This document shows positions 9,503 to 16,476 of a DNA stretch of 64,000 bases, in pieces. Each line of letters begins with the position of its first letter. The stretch's first letter is position 1. Made by a program: the position numbers and the translations under genes. This DNA comes from SIG603 sp964370635 (lineage in GTDB: Bacteria > Bacillota > Clostridia > Oscillospirales > Acutalibacteraceae): NCBI GenBank assembly GCA_964370635.1, contig CAYJJU010000012.1, positions 1 through 64,000 on the forward strand, in the 5' to 3' direction. The notes under the pieces were generated by a model. The model worked only from the letters and a program-made list of their open reading frames with translations. It ran no database searches and was not told the DNA's origin.

Positions 9503-10975
9503 ATGAAAAAGATTATTTATTTAACACTAACATTAGTTTTAATTAGCCTAATATTTGTCGCCTGCAAAAATTCAGGCGAAGAAAGTCAAAGTAGCCAAGA
9601 CACCCCACAAGCAACCCCGACCCCAGAGCCCGAGGAAGATTTAGACCTTGATGTGGACTTGTTTGACGAGGGCGAGGAGCTCTCGGGGACGCTGGTAATC
9701 TCCTCCGATGTTGCCAGCACCTATGCGGCAGGTTATTTTGGAATTTATCCTCTTGCAGAGGGATTTAACGAACTTCACCCAAATGTAGAAATTATAGTAG
9801 AGGGTTATAATCGCGTAGACCAGACCTTAAGCCCTGAGGAGCTTGAAGTAGAGGGTCAAACATACAAAAATGACCTTCACATGCAGCTACTATCAGGCAC
9901 GGCACCTGACTTAATTTTTACAGGCAGAGATTACACCTCAAACCTTGCCTTTACCGATAATATTAGGGATTTAAACGCATTCATGCAAAACGACCCGAAT
10001 TTTAACAAAGACGACTATTACATGAATGTGTTTGAAGCCTTTGAAGTCACGGGAAAGCTTTATAATATGCCAAATACTTTTAGTTTTGACTTTTTAAGAA
10101 TGAGGGAAGACGTTATAAGGGCAGCAGGAATTGACCCAAGCACCGTAGAAACTGTCGACTACAAATTTTTATTGGATGTGCAAAGCAAAGCGATGGCAAG
10201 CGGAAAAATTCCCGACTTAAAATACATAGCGCAACACGACTATACGGGCAATGCCTTGCTTTACAAGCAAGAGATATCGACAAATTTTAACAGCGATACC
10301 ATGACGGCAAATTTTGACAGCCCAGAATTTATAGAGTATTTAAACTTTACAAAAGAGCATGCTGTCTCACAGTATACTTATGGATATTTTCCGGGACCTA
10401 TTTATGATAGGAATGACTCCTTTGTAGACGACAGCTATTTTGTGCAGGAAATTGGCATGTTGGTAGGTTATGAAACAGGAAAGTTTAAAACAGCCGAGCT
10501 TCCCGGCATAACAGATCCCATACCCGTTGTAACTTCAAACGGTGAAGTTTTAGTCTATCCGGGATTTACCATGAGCATACCGACAAATGCGAAAAACCCA
10601 GCGCTTGCTTGGGAATTTATCAAGTACTGTATCTATGACAGCGGAGAAATGCCGGACGGTTTAGAGATAGAGAATCTGTCAAGATGGGACGGCGATAGAT
10701 TTAGTTCTGATATACCTGTAAATAAAAACAACATGAAAAATTACATAAACGGACAGTTTACCACAAGCACACAGGAAGAGAAAGACTATTTAATAAACCT
10801 ATATAACGACACTTTAACGCTACCTATAATAGCCGCAAATGTAAACACATATTTGCCCGCATACAATAACCAAACTGTGACAGACTACTATGAAAACGAC
10901 GGAATGTACACCGCAGAAGAAGTGGCAAAGGCATTACAGGAAAGAACGGAAATTTATTTAAACGAGATAGCTTAA
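9503..10975 (+). CDS. Extracellular solute-binding lipoprotein, copy 1
   Basis: A 490-residue lipoprotein. The signal peptide ends in the lipobox IFVAC, so Cys21 would be lipidated. A Ser/Pro/acid-rich linker (about residues 22-65) follows, then a family-1-like periplasmic-binding fold with sugar-ABC-type features, including LIFTGRDYT and the C-terminal AEEVAKALQERTEIYL. An in-frame GTG at 9491 overlaps the ribosome site AAGGAG; the ATG at 9503 is correctly spaced. It follows the ABC exporter genes by 39 bases, and no sugar-type permeases are nearby, so it is an orphan binding protein. A paralogue at 13011-14471 shares almost identical 5' and 3' ends. Confidence 0.88.
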   Translation: MKKIIYLTLTLVLISLIFVACKNSGEESQSSQDTPQATPTPEPEEDLDLDVDLFDEGEELSGTLVISSDVASTYAAGYFGIYPLAEGFNELHPNVEIIVEGYNRVDQTLSPEELEVEGQTYKNDLHMQLLSGTAPDLIFTGRDYTSNLAFTDNIRDLNAFMQNDPNFNKDDYYMNVFEAFEVTGKLYNMPNTFSFDFLRMREDVIRAAGIDPSTVETVDYKFLLDVQSKAMASGKIPDLKYIAQHDYTGNALLYKQEISTNFNSDTMTANFDSPEFIEYLNFTKEHAVSQYTYGYFPGPIYDRNDSFVDDSYFVQEIGMLVGYETGKFKTAELPGITDPIPVVTSNGEVLVYPGFTMSIPTNAKNPALAWEFIKYCIYDSGEMPDGLEIENLSRWDGDRFSSDIPVNKNNMKNYINGQFTTSTQEEKDYLINLYNDTLTLPIIAANVNTYLPAYNNQTVTDYYENDGMYTAEEVAKALQERTEIYLNEIA

Positions 10976-10996
10976 CACCAGAAAGTTGAGGCCTTA

Positions 10997-12151
10997 ATGA
11001 GATATGTTAGAAAAAGAAAAAATTATAAATTAGTTTTTATTACTCTAGTATTTTTATTAGTTGCAGTATTTGCAGTTTTATATTTGCAGTTTAGAGGCAA
11101 ACCCGCAAATTTTAATAAAGAGCCAACGGAAACTTTATTAAATAATACGGCCACAGTTACGCCCAAAATTGTTTCAGAATTTGATAAAAATCACCTTGTA
11201 AACTCAGTTAGCAACATGCTTATCGGCTATACTCAAAGTGTAATTGACATGGGCAACAACAGGGATAATCACTGTTATTATCTCGACACCGAAGAAGAAC
11301 ATAGCGTAACTATATTTTTTGACACAAATAATGACAAGGCAAAAACCGTTTCAGTTTCTATATCAAAGGAAAATTATGATATTGAAAAGAACTATATAGA
11401 AACAGTTCTCAAAACTCTAAATGAAAGTTTTGGCATATCGGATACGGCTCTAATTATGGGCAGAATTGACGAAATTAGGCTTACTAAAACGTCGGACTTT
11501 CCCCTTGGAAATGAGTATATACTTTATGATAATGTAAACAGCTCTGTTCAAGTAGTGCTTTATGATTTATCGCATAATTTACAGGTCGATTACAATGTAC
11601 TGGAAACCTCGGACGGCTTGCCGCCACAAGACGTGATGCTTATTAACAGCGAAAACCCTGTGCCAGAAGATTTCAAACCCGATTTAGTAGAGTTCAAGGG
11701 GTATCAAGTCGCAAGCGTTTTAGCGGACGATTTAGAAAAAATGTACAAGGCGGCAGAGCTCGATGGTGTAAATTTAGAAATGACAAGCGCATACCGCTCT
11801 TTTGATGAGCAGAGTGACATATATAACTCACGGTACAACGGATATTTAGAAGACGGATATTCTGCGGACGAAGCGCTTGAAATGGTGGAGGAATTTGTCG
11901 CAAAGCCTGGGCATTCAGAGCACCAAACAGGCCTTGCAATTGACTTTGCAGGAGAAGCTATGTGGAGATGGCTTTTAAGCAATGCGCACGAATACGGATT
12001 CATATACAGATATCCCGATGACAAGGTGCTTATAACAGGCATAGGCTACGAACCGTGGCACTATTACTATGTCGGAGTTGACTTAGCAAGCTATATTTAC
12101 AGTAAAGATTTAGTACTTGAAGAATATTTAAGCATTACAGCTAACGCATAA
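10997..12151 (+). CDS. D-alanyl-D-alanine carboxypeptidase, VanY family, membrane-anchored
   Basis: A 384-residue protein with an N-terminal transmembrane anchor (about residues 12-32), a 170-residue unassigned linker domain and a C-terminal VanY/peptidase M15B domain (about 225-375). Zinc motifs are PGHSEHQTGLAID (SxHxxGxAxD) and EPWHYYYVG, and SAYRSFDEQ precedes them. It would trim the terminal D-Ala of peptidoglycan stem peptides outside the membrane. It starts 21 bases after the lipoprotein gene, so it probably belongs to the same transcript and links this locus to the cell envelope. Confidence 0.9.
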   Translation: MRYVRKRKNYKLVFITLVFLLVAVFAVLYLQFRGKPANFNKEPTETLLNNTATVTPKIVSEFDKNHLVNSVSNMLIGYTQSVIDMGNNRDNHCYYLDTEEEHSVTIFFDTNNDKAKTVSVSISKENYDIEKNYIETVLKTLNESFGISDTALIMGRIDEIRLTKTSDFPLGNEYILYDNVNSSVQVVLYDLSHNLQVDYNVLETSDGLPPQDVMLINSENPVPEDFKPDLVEFKGYQVASVLADDLEKMYKAAELDGVNLEMTSAYRSFDEQSDIYNSRYNGYLEDGYSADEALEMVEEFVAKPGHSEHQTGLAIDFAGEAMWRWLLSNAHEYGFIYRYPDDKVLITGIGYEPWHYYYVGVDLASYIYSKDLVLEEYLSITANA

Positions 12152-12160
12152 TTTTTATAT

Positions 12161-12265
12161 AAAAGGAGTGATTACTGGTATGAAAACGACGGAATGTACA
12201 CGGCAGAAGAAGTGGCAAAGGCATTACAGGAAAGAACAGAAATATATTTAAACGAGATAGCTTAG
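12161..12265 (+). pseudogene. Collapsed third copy of the solute-binding lipoprotein gene
   Basis: This 105-base stretch joins the ribosome site and start of the lipoprotein genes (AAAAGGAGTGATTACTGGT then ATG) directly to their last 28 codons. In the original frame the tail still reads YENDGMYTAEEVAKALQE... through the stop. The join is at the shared string TATGAAAA, which occurs both at the start codon and at the Tyr-Glu-Asn/Thr codons near the 3' end. From the start ATG the tail is out of frame and only about 24 codons are open. The simplest reading is deletion of about 1.4 kb between short direct repeats in a former third copy. Confidence 0.82.
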
Positions 12266-12321
12266 TAGTTGAGAGTTGATAGTTGCGGTGAAATGCTTCG
12301 CATTTTTAGATTAATAATTGG

Positions 12322-12354
12322 CAAAAAAAGAACTACAACAAATGTTATAGTTCC
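12322..12354 (-). terminator. Terminator of the toxin-antitoxin cassette
   Basis: An imperfect inverted repeat, GAACTA..TAGTTC with inner AACA..TGTT, is followed on the minus strand by seven Ts. It lies 39 bases past the toxin stop. Upstream of it, 12275-12310 holds a copy of the palindromic element AAATGCTTCGCATTT. Confidence 0.7.
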
Positions 12355-12392
12355 TAAGTTTAAAGATTTTAACGAGGATTTGGTTAATCCAT

Positions 12393-12653
12393 CTATTTAT
12401 CACGATAGTGAGAACCACATTGTAGGATTTTAATTTGATTGCCCTCGATTTTAAAAACAATACGATTTTTCTCATCAATTCGCTTGCTCCAGTAGCCACT
12501 GAGCTGACCTTTTAACGGTTCGGATTTTGCAAGTCCGTCATAGCCATTTCGTTCAATATCCGAAATTAATTTATTTATTCTTTTTAAAGTTTTCTTGTCC
12601 TGTGTTTGCCAATAAAGATAATCTTCCCAAGCGTCATCGTCAAATGATTTAAT
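12393..12653 (-). CDS. YoeB-like mRNA interferase toxin without a standard start codon
   Basis: The frame encodes 86-87 residues that match the YoeB family along their whole length: AWEDYLYWQTQDKKTLKRIN, SEPLKGQLSGYWSKRI, EKNRIVFKI and CGSHYRDK. YoeB toxins cleave mRNA at the ribosomal A site. The residues corresponding to E. coli Glu46, Arg65 and His83 are all present. There is no ATG, GTG or TTG in this frame: a stop codon (TAG) lies two codons upstream of the natural first codon, which is ATT. That ATT overlaps the antitoxin stop (GATTAA), as in coupled toxin-antitoxin genes. Either the toxin initiates at ATT or it has lost its start and is silent. Confidence 0.82.
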   Translation of the reverse strand: MKSFDDDAWEDYLYWQTQDKKTLKRINKLISDIERNGYDGLAKSEPLKGQLSGYWSKRIDEKNRIVFKIEGNQIKILQCGSHYRDK

Positions 12654-12918
12654 CGTCTAACACCTCGATTAACTCATGGGGAGTTCCGCCAGTTTGTTCC
12701 ATTCTTCTTGCAGCTCGTAAAAGGCGAGCTTGATTTTCCTCGCTATAAAAAGGGTCGTTATTTAATGCAATTTCAAATGGTATGCGTTGCTCTCTAATAA
12801 CTGTTTTTGCAAACATATTTATAGCGGCAGAAGTATTGAGCCCGATTTCATTACAAAAAGCATCAAATTGTTTTTTTACATTTTCGTCAATGCGAATACT
12901 TAGCGTTGTTTGTGCCAT
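12649..12918 (-). CDS. RelB/DinJ family antitoxin
   Basis: An 89-residue antitoxin. The N-terminal ribbon-helix-helix (TTLSIRIDENVKKQFDAFCN, then GLNTSAAINMF) binds DNA, and the C-terminal part (about residues 55-89) should wrap the toxin. I start it at ATG 12918, which has AAAGGTGG upstream, rather than 20 codons earlier. It is the first gene of the cassette and overlaps the YoeB-like frame. RelB/DinJ-type antitoxins paired with YoeB/RelE-fold toxins are common in Firmicutes. It probably represses its own promoter, which lies directly upstream. Confidence 0.92.
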   Translation of the reverse strand: MAQTTLSIRIDENVKKQFDAFCNEIGLNTSAAINMFAKTVIREQRIPFEIALNNDPFYSEENQARLLRAARRMEQTGGTPHELIEVLDD

Positions 12919-12949
12919 AGTATAACCACCTTTCGTTATTAGTATATAC

Positions 12950-12978
12950 ATTGTAACACATATTATGCAGTTTTGCAA
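12950..12978 (-). promoter_or_regulatory. Promoter of the toxin-antitoxin cassette
   Basis: On the minus strand TTGCAA (12978-12973) and TACAAT (12955-12950) are 17 bases apart and sit 32 bases before the antitoxin start. With the terminator at 12322-12354 they define a self-contained cassette of about 650 bases. Confidence 0.65.
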
Positions 12979-13010
12979 TACTATGTTATTAAAAAGGAGT
13001 GATTACTGGT

Positions 13011-14471
13011 ATGAAAAAGATTATTTATTTAACTCTTACATTAATTTTAATTAGCCAAATATTTGTCGCCTGCAAAAATTCAGGCGAAGAAAGTCAAAGT
13101 AGCCAAGACACCCCACAAGCAACCCCCACACCAGAGCCCGAGGAAGATTTAGACCTTGATGTTGATTTATTCGACGAGGGTGAGGAGCTCTCAGGCACGC
13201 TGGTAATCTCCTCCGACAAGGTAAATCCAAATACTACAAGCTATCATGGAATATTGCCACTTGTAAATGGGTTTAAAGAACTTCATCCAAATGTCGAAGT
13301 GATAGTAGAGGGTTATAACCATTCGGACTACGCCATGAGCCAAGAGGAATTGGAAGTGCTCAGTGAGAAGTATGAGCAGGACATGAGAATAGGCTTAACC
13401 ACAGGTGATGTCCCCGATTTAATTTTCACAGGAAGAGATTATACCTCAAGTTTTGCAACGACAGATAGTTTAATGAACTTAAACGCATTTATCCAAAATG
13501 ACCCGACATTTAATGAAGACGATTTTTTCATGGAAATATTTGATGCATGTGAAGTTTACGGAAAACTTTATAACATGCCAAACACGGTAAGCTTTATGTA
13601 TTTAAGAATGAGAGAAGACGTGCTAAATGCGGCAGGAGTTGACCCAAACACAGTAGAAACAGTCGACTACAAATTCTTGCTAGATGTTTATAACAAAGCA
13701 AAAGACAGCGGAAAGTTTCCCGACTTAGAGGGCATTGGACAAAATGCCAGTGAGGGCAAGGCTTTGCTTTATAGATATGAAGTGACAAATGCGTTTAACG
13801 GCAAAGACATGACAGCAAGTTTCACGTCCCCCGAGTTTACCCAGTACCTAGAGATTACAAAACAGCATGATTCTCCATACGCTTTTGGCGGTTTTTCAGG
13901 GCCTATTTATGATGGTGTGCAGGCATTTTTGGAAGATGGCTATTTTGTGCAAAACATTATAGGTTTAAGCTATGGCACGGGAGAGTTTTTAATAAGCGAG
14001 CTTGACGGAATAACGAAGCCCATACCTGTTGTGACATCAAGCGGAGAGCTTCTAATTACTCCGGGATATAACATGAGCATACCCACAAATGCAAAAAACC
14101 CGGCACTTGCTTGGGAATTCATTAAATACTGTATATACGAAAGCGAAGAAATGCCCGACGGACTAGATATAGCAAAGCTTGGCAAATGGGGCGGTAACAG
14201 GTTTGAATCCGATATGCCTGTCAATAAAAACAATATGGAAAGAATTGTAAGTTCGCATTTGGCAGAATTTACAGAAGAAGAAAAAGATAAATTAATTTCA
14301 CTTTACCAAACTTCCTTATCCCTACCGATAGTAATGAGAAACTTAAACGCATATCTGCCTGTATATGACATACTGAGAGAGTACTATGAAACAGACGGAA
14401 TGTACACGGCAGAAGAAGTAGCAAAGGCATTACAGGAAAGAGCGGAAATTTATTTAAATGAGATAGCTTAG
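13011..14471 (+). CDS. Extracellular solute-binding lipoprotein, copy 2
   Basis: A 486-residue paralogue of the protein at 9503-10975. It has the same lipobox (IFVAC), the same acidic linker nearly base for base, and the same C-terminal tail AEEVAKALQERAEIYL. The middle (about residues 65-465) is clearly diverged, although LIFTGRDYT, the MPN..F..LRMRED segment and the IPTNAKNPALAWEFIKYC segment are conserved. Its ribosome site AAAAAGGAG is identical to that of copy 1. The toxin-antitoxin cassette now separates it from the upstream operon, and I see no good promoter of its own, so expression is uncertain. Confidence 0.88.
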   Translation: MKKIIYLTLTLILISQIFVACKNSGEESQSSQDTPQATPTPEPEEDLDLDVDLFDEGEELSGTLVISSDKVNPNTTSYHGILPLVNGFKELHPNVEVIVEGYNHSDYAMSQEELEVLSEKYEQDMRIGLTTGDVPDLIFTGRDYTSSFATTDSLMNLNAFIQNDPTFNEDDFFMEIFDACEVYGKLYNMPNTVSFMYLRMREDVLNAAGVDPNTVETVDYKFLLDVYNKAKDSGKFPDLEGIGQNASEGKALLYRYEVTNAFNGKDMTASFTSPEFTQYLEITKQHDSPYAFGGFSGPIYDGVQAFLEDGYFVQNIIGLSYGTGEFLISELDGITKPIPVVTSSGELLITPGYNMSIPTNAKNPALAWEFIKYCIYESEEMPDGLDIAKLGKWGGNRFESDMPVNKNNMERIVSSHLAEFTEEEKDKLISLYQTSLSLPIVMRNLNAYLPVYDILREYYETDGMYTAEEVAKALQERAEIYLNEIA

Positions 14472-14573
14472 GTAGTTGATAATGAATAGTTAATAATTAA
14501 TAATGGAATTCCAAAAATTTGCGTAAGCGTTTCACCACTGCTCTTTACTTTTTTACGGTTACGTTTTTTTGAC

Positions 14574-14611
14574 AGTATAAGGGGCGGTTCTGTGTGACCA
14601 CCCCTTATACT
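14574..14611. terminator. Long hairpin between lipoprotein and XRE genes
   Basis: AGTATAAGGGGCGGT and ACCACCCCTTATACT form a 15-pair stem with one mismatch and an eight-base loop. It lies between convergent genes and probably acts as a bidirectional terminator, though a clean U-tract is lacking on either side. Upstream, at 14512-14540, is a variant of the palindromic element (TTTGCGTAAGCGTTTCACCA). Confidence 0.6.
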
Positions 14612-14622
14612 TTGCCAGCAAT

Positions 14623-14853
14623 TCATTTTCCAAGGTACAATTTCCTCTTTTTCGGCATAAGTATTTCATCTGTTGTTACGTTATACAGTTTTGCCAAAGT
14701 AACAATTGACTGCAGACTAGGTTCTGACTTTCCGGTTTCATAGTACGTATACGCAGAGCGTGTTAGGTTTAAATAAATCGCAACTTCGTCTTGTGTCATG
14801 CCGGCACGTTTTCTAAACCGCCTTAACTTTTCTCCTAAGCAATTTTTATTCAT
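14623..14853 (-). CDS. XRE-family helix-turn-helix regulator
   Basis: A 76-residue single-domain regulator. The HTH spans about residues 5-62 (KLRRFRKRAGMTQDEVAIYL, then YYETGKSEPSLQSIVTLAKLYNV). The ATG at 14853 has AGAGGTGG five bases upstream; a GTG three codons earlier overlaps that site. It is divergent from another XRE gene (14942-15151), with which it shares an 88-base control region. The arrangement resembles a phage-type cI/cro pair, but no phage genes are present here. Confidence 0.88.
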   Translation of the reverse strand: MNKNCLGEKLRRFRKRAGMTQDEVAIYLNLTRSAYTYYETGKSEPSLQSIVTLAKLYNVTTDEILMPKKRKLYLGK

Positions 14854-14868
14854 ATATTCCACCTCTCA

Positions 14869-14933
14869 CGAACAATTGTTGGTATTAAATTTATTATATC
14901 ACACTATAATTTTATTATCAAGAACAAATGTAG
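14869..14933. promoter_or_regulatory. Shared operator/promoter region of divergent XRE genes
   Basis: The palindrome AACAATTGTT lies at 14871-14880 within CGAACAATTGTTGG, and a related half-conserved site, AGAACAAATGTAGG, lies near 14921-14934. For the minus gene TTGATA (14921-14916) and TATAAT (14898-14893) are 17 bases apart. A TATAAT for the plus gene lies at 14905-14910, but its -35 is poor. The two GAACAA sites flank both promoters, consistent with cross-regulation (inference). Confidence 0.55.
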
Positions 14934-14941
14934 GTGATGAT

Positions 14942-15151
14942 ATGAATGAAGTATTAGCTAGTAGACTTGTTGCATGCAGAAAAGAAAGAAATCTTACTCA
15001 GCGTGAAGTTGCGATTTTCTGTGATATTACAGAAAAAGCGTATCAAAACTATGAGCTTATGAAGCGAGAGCCAAGGATAGATATTTTAATCCGCATTGCT
15101 AACTTCTATAAGGTATCTATTGATTATTTAGTCGGATTAAGCGAAAAGTAA
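14942..15151 (+). CDS. XRE-family helix-turn-helix regulator
   Basis: A 69-residue protein made almost entirely of one HTH domain (SRLVACRKERNLTQREVAIF, AYQNYELMKREPRIDILIRI, IDYLVGLSEK). The ATG at 14942 is preceded by AGGTGATGAT. Longer in-frame readings upstream run back across the divergent regulator and are not credible. It is not a close copy of the divergent XRE protein. A strong terminator follows the stop by about ten bases. Confidence 0.87.
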   Translation: MNEVLASRLVACRKERNLTQREVAIFCDITEKAYQNYELMKREPRIDILIRIANFYKVSIDYLVGLSEK

Positions 15152-15161
15152 AAAATGCGTA

Positions 15162-15187
15162 AAAAAAGCCCCGAGGGGCTTTTTTTA
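15162..15187. terminator. Bidirectional terminator
   Basis: AAAAAAAGCCCC-GA-GGGGCTTTTTTT is a near-perfect stem with A- and T-tracts on either side. It serves the XRE gene (plus) and the aldo/keto reductase (minus), whose stop codon sits inside the T-tract. Confidence 0.9.
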
Positions 15188-16321
15188 ATTATCATAAAGT
15201 TTTGCTATTTCTTGTAATTCGTTTATTATCTCTATGTGCTGTGGACATAGTCCCTCACACATTCCGCATGCTATGCAGTCTGCGGCTTTGCCTTTGTCTT
15301 TTGTTGCGTTTTCATATCCCCACATGTTTTTTGGCTTGTCCTCGTGAGAATTGAATTTTTTGTGGAAATTCATGACATCAAAAACTTCGGGAATGTCTAT
15401 TTTTTGAGGACAGTCGTCCACGCAGTACTTGCATTTTGTACATGGTATTGTAGGGATGGACTGATAGACTTCTACTACCTTTTCAATAGCGGCTCTTTCT
15501 TCATCGTTTAGAAGCTTTAAGTCTTTCATGTAGGACACATTGTCTTCTACTTGCGCTAAAGTCGACATGCCGCTTAGCGAGGTCACTATATTGTCAAGTG
15601 AGACCGAGTATCTCATAGCCCAAGAAGCCGCAGAAGCACTGCTGTCAAGCTCGTTTAAAATCTCTTGCGCTTTTGGTGGAAGCACCGCCAAAGTACCGCC
15701 TTTTATAGGCTCCATTACGATTACGGGCAGGTCGTGCTTTATAGCGAGTTCATAGCAAGTTTTAGACTCAACCGTAGGATTTTCCCAGTCTATGTAGTTT
15801 AGTTGAAGCTGAATAAAATCTGTTTCATGTGCATGTTTTTCTAAGGCATCTGCCAAGACATCTGAGCTGTCATGGAAAGAAAATCCCATGTTTCTTATTT
15901 TTCCCTCTGCCTTTTTCTCGTGTAAAAATTCCCAAGCACCTATTTTTTCCGCATGCTCAAATCTTTCTTTGCCCATTGCGTGAAGCAAGTAGTAGTCGTA
16001 ATACTCAAGCCCCGCACGGTCTAAAGACTCTTGAAAAACTCTTTCCATATCCTCTTTGTTTTCGCACATCCAAAGTGGAAGTTTTGAGGCTGTTTGGAAA
16101 CTTTCTCTGGGATATCTGTCGACAACAGCTTCTTTAAGTGCAACTTCTGATTTACCGCCTATGTACACATAAGCCGTATCAAAATACGTAAAGCCTTTTT
16201 CCATGAAAACATCGACCATCTTACATGTTTGTTCCATGTCAATTTCTTCGCCATTCATAGGAAGGCGCATAAGCCCAAAACCTAGTTTCGGAACGTCGCT
16301 CCCTTTGTATAATTTACCCAT
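15185..16321 (-). CDS. Aldo/keto reductase with C-terminal 4Fe-4S domain
   Basis: A 378-residue protein. Residues 1-270 form the aldo/keto reductase barrel (GFGLMRLPM; FDTAYVYIGGKSE carrying the catalytic Asp and Tyr; YYLLHAMG; PIKGGTLA). A ferredoxin-like tail follows with CTKCKYCVDDCP (about 300) and CIACGMCEGLCP (about 345), enough cysteines for two 4Fe-4S clusters. This fusion is common in anaerobic Clostridia. It probably couples ferredoxin or another carrier to carbonyl reduction; the substrate is unknown. It is a single-gene unit with its own promoter. Confidence 0.93.
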   Translation of the reverse strand: MGKLYKGSDVPKLGFGLMRLPMNGEEIDMEQTCKMVDVFMEKGFTYFDTAYVYIGGKSEVALKEAVVDRYPRESFQTASKLPLWMCENKEDMERVFQESLDRAGLEYYDYYLLHAMGKERFEHAEKIGAWEFLHEKKAEGKIRNMGFSFHDSSDVLADALEKHAHETDFIQLQLNYIDWENPTVESKTCYELAIKHDLPVIVMEPIKGGTLAVLPPKAQEILNELDSSASAASWAMRYSVSLDNIVTSLSGMSTLAQVEDNVSYMKDLKLLNDEERAAIEKVVEVYQSIPTIPCTKCKYCVDDCPQKIDIPEVFDVMNFHKKFNSHEDKPKNMWGYENATKDKGKAADCIACGMCEGLCPQHIEIINELQEIAKLYDN

Positions 16322-16357
16322 AATTGTTACCTCCGATTAATTTTTTTATACGACTTA

Positions 16358-16385
16358 ATTATACTCCCGATATTTTCAAAGTCAA
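16358..16385 (-). promoter_or_regulatory. Promoter of the aldo/keto reductase
   Basis: On the minus strand TTGACT (16385-16380) and TATAAT (16363-16358) are separated by 16 bases. The ribosome site CGGAGG follows near the start codon. Confidence 0.65.
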
Positions 16386-16408
16386 GTTTATTTTGTAAAT
16401 TTGGCATA

Positions 16409-16437
16409 TTGACAAGTAATCCTCTGAGGCGTATACT
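16409..16437 (+). promoter_or_regulatory. Promoter of the RCC1-like gene pair
   Basis: TTGACA (16409-16414) and TATACT (16432-16437) are exactly 17 bases apart. The spacer contains the small palindrome CCTC-T-GAGG (16421-16429), a possible operator. The first gene starts 40 bases downstream after AAGGAGG. Confidence 0.8.
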
Positions 16438-16476
16438 TTATTTAATAGTTTAACGCAGTAAACAAGGAGGCAATTT

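Noticed and set aside
12181..12254. New short peptide gene starting at the fused ATG
   Set aside because: It reads the lipoprotein tail out of frame, so it is a by-product of the deletion rather than a selected gene.
14869..14882. LexA box (CGAAC-AATT-GTTGG)
   Set aside because: It differs from the two good boxes in centre and right arm, and it sits between two XRE regulators that explain it better.
14623..15151. Prophage remnant
   Set aside because: Only two small regulators are present, with no integrase, structural or replication genes and no att-like repeats.
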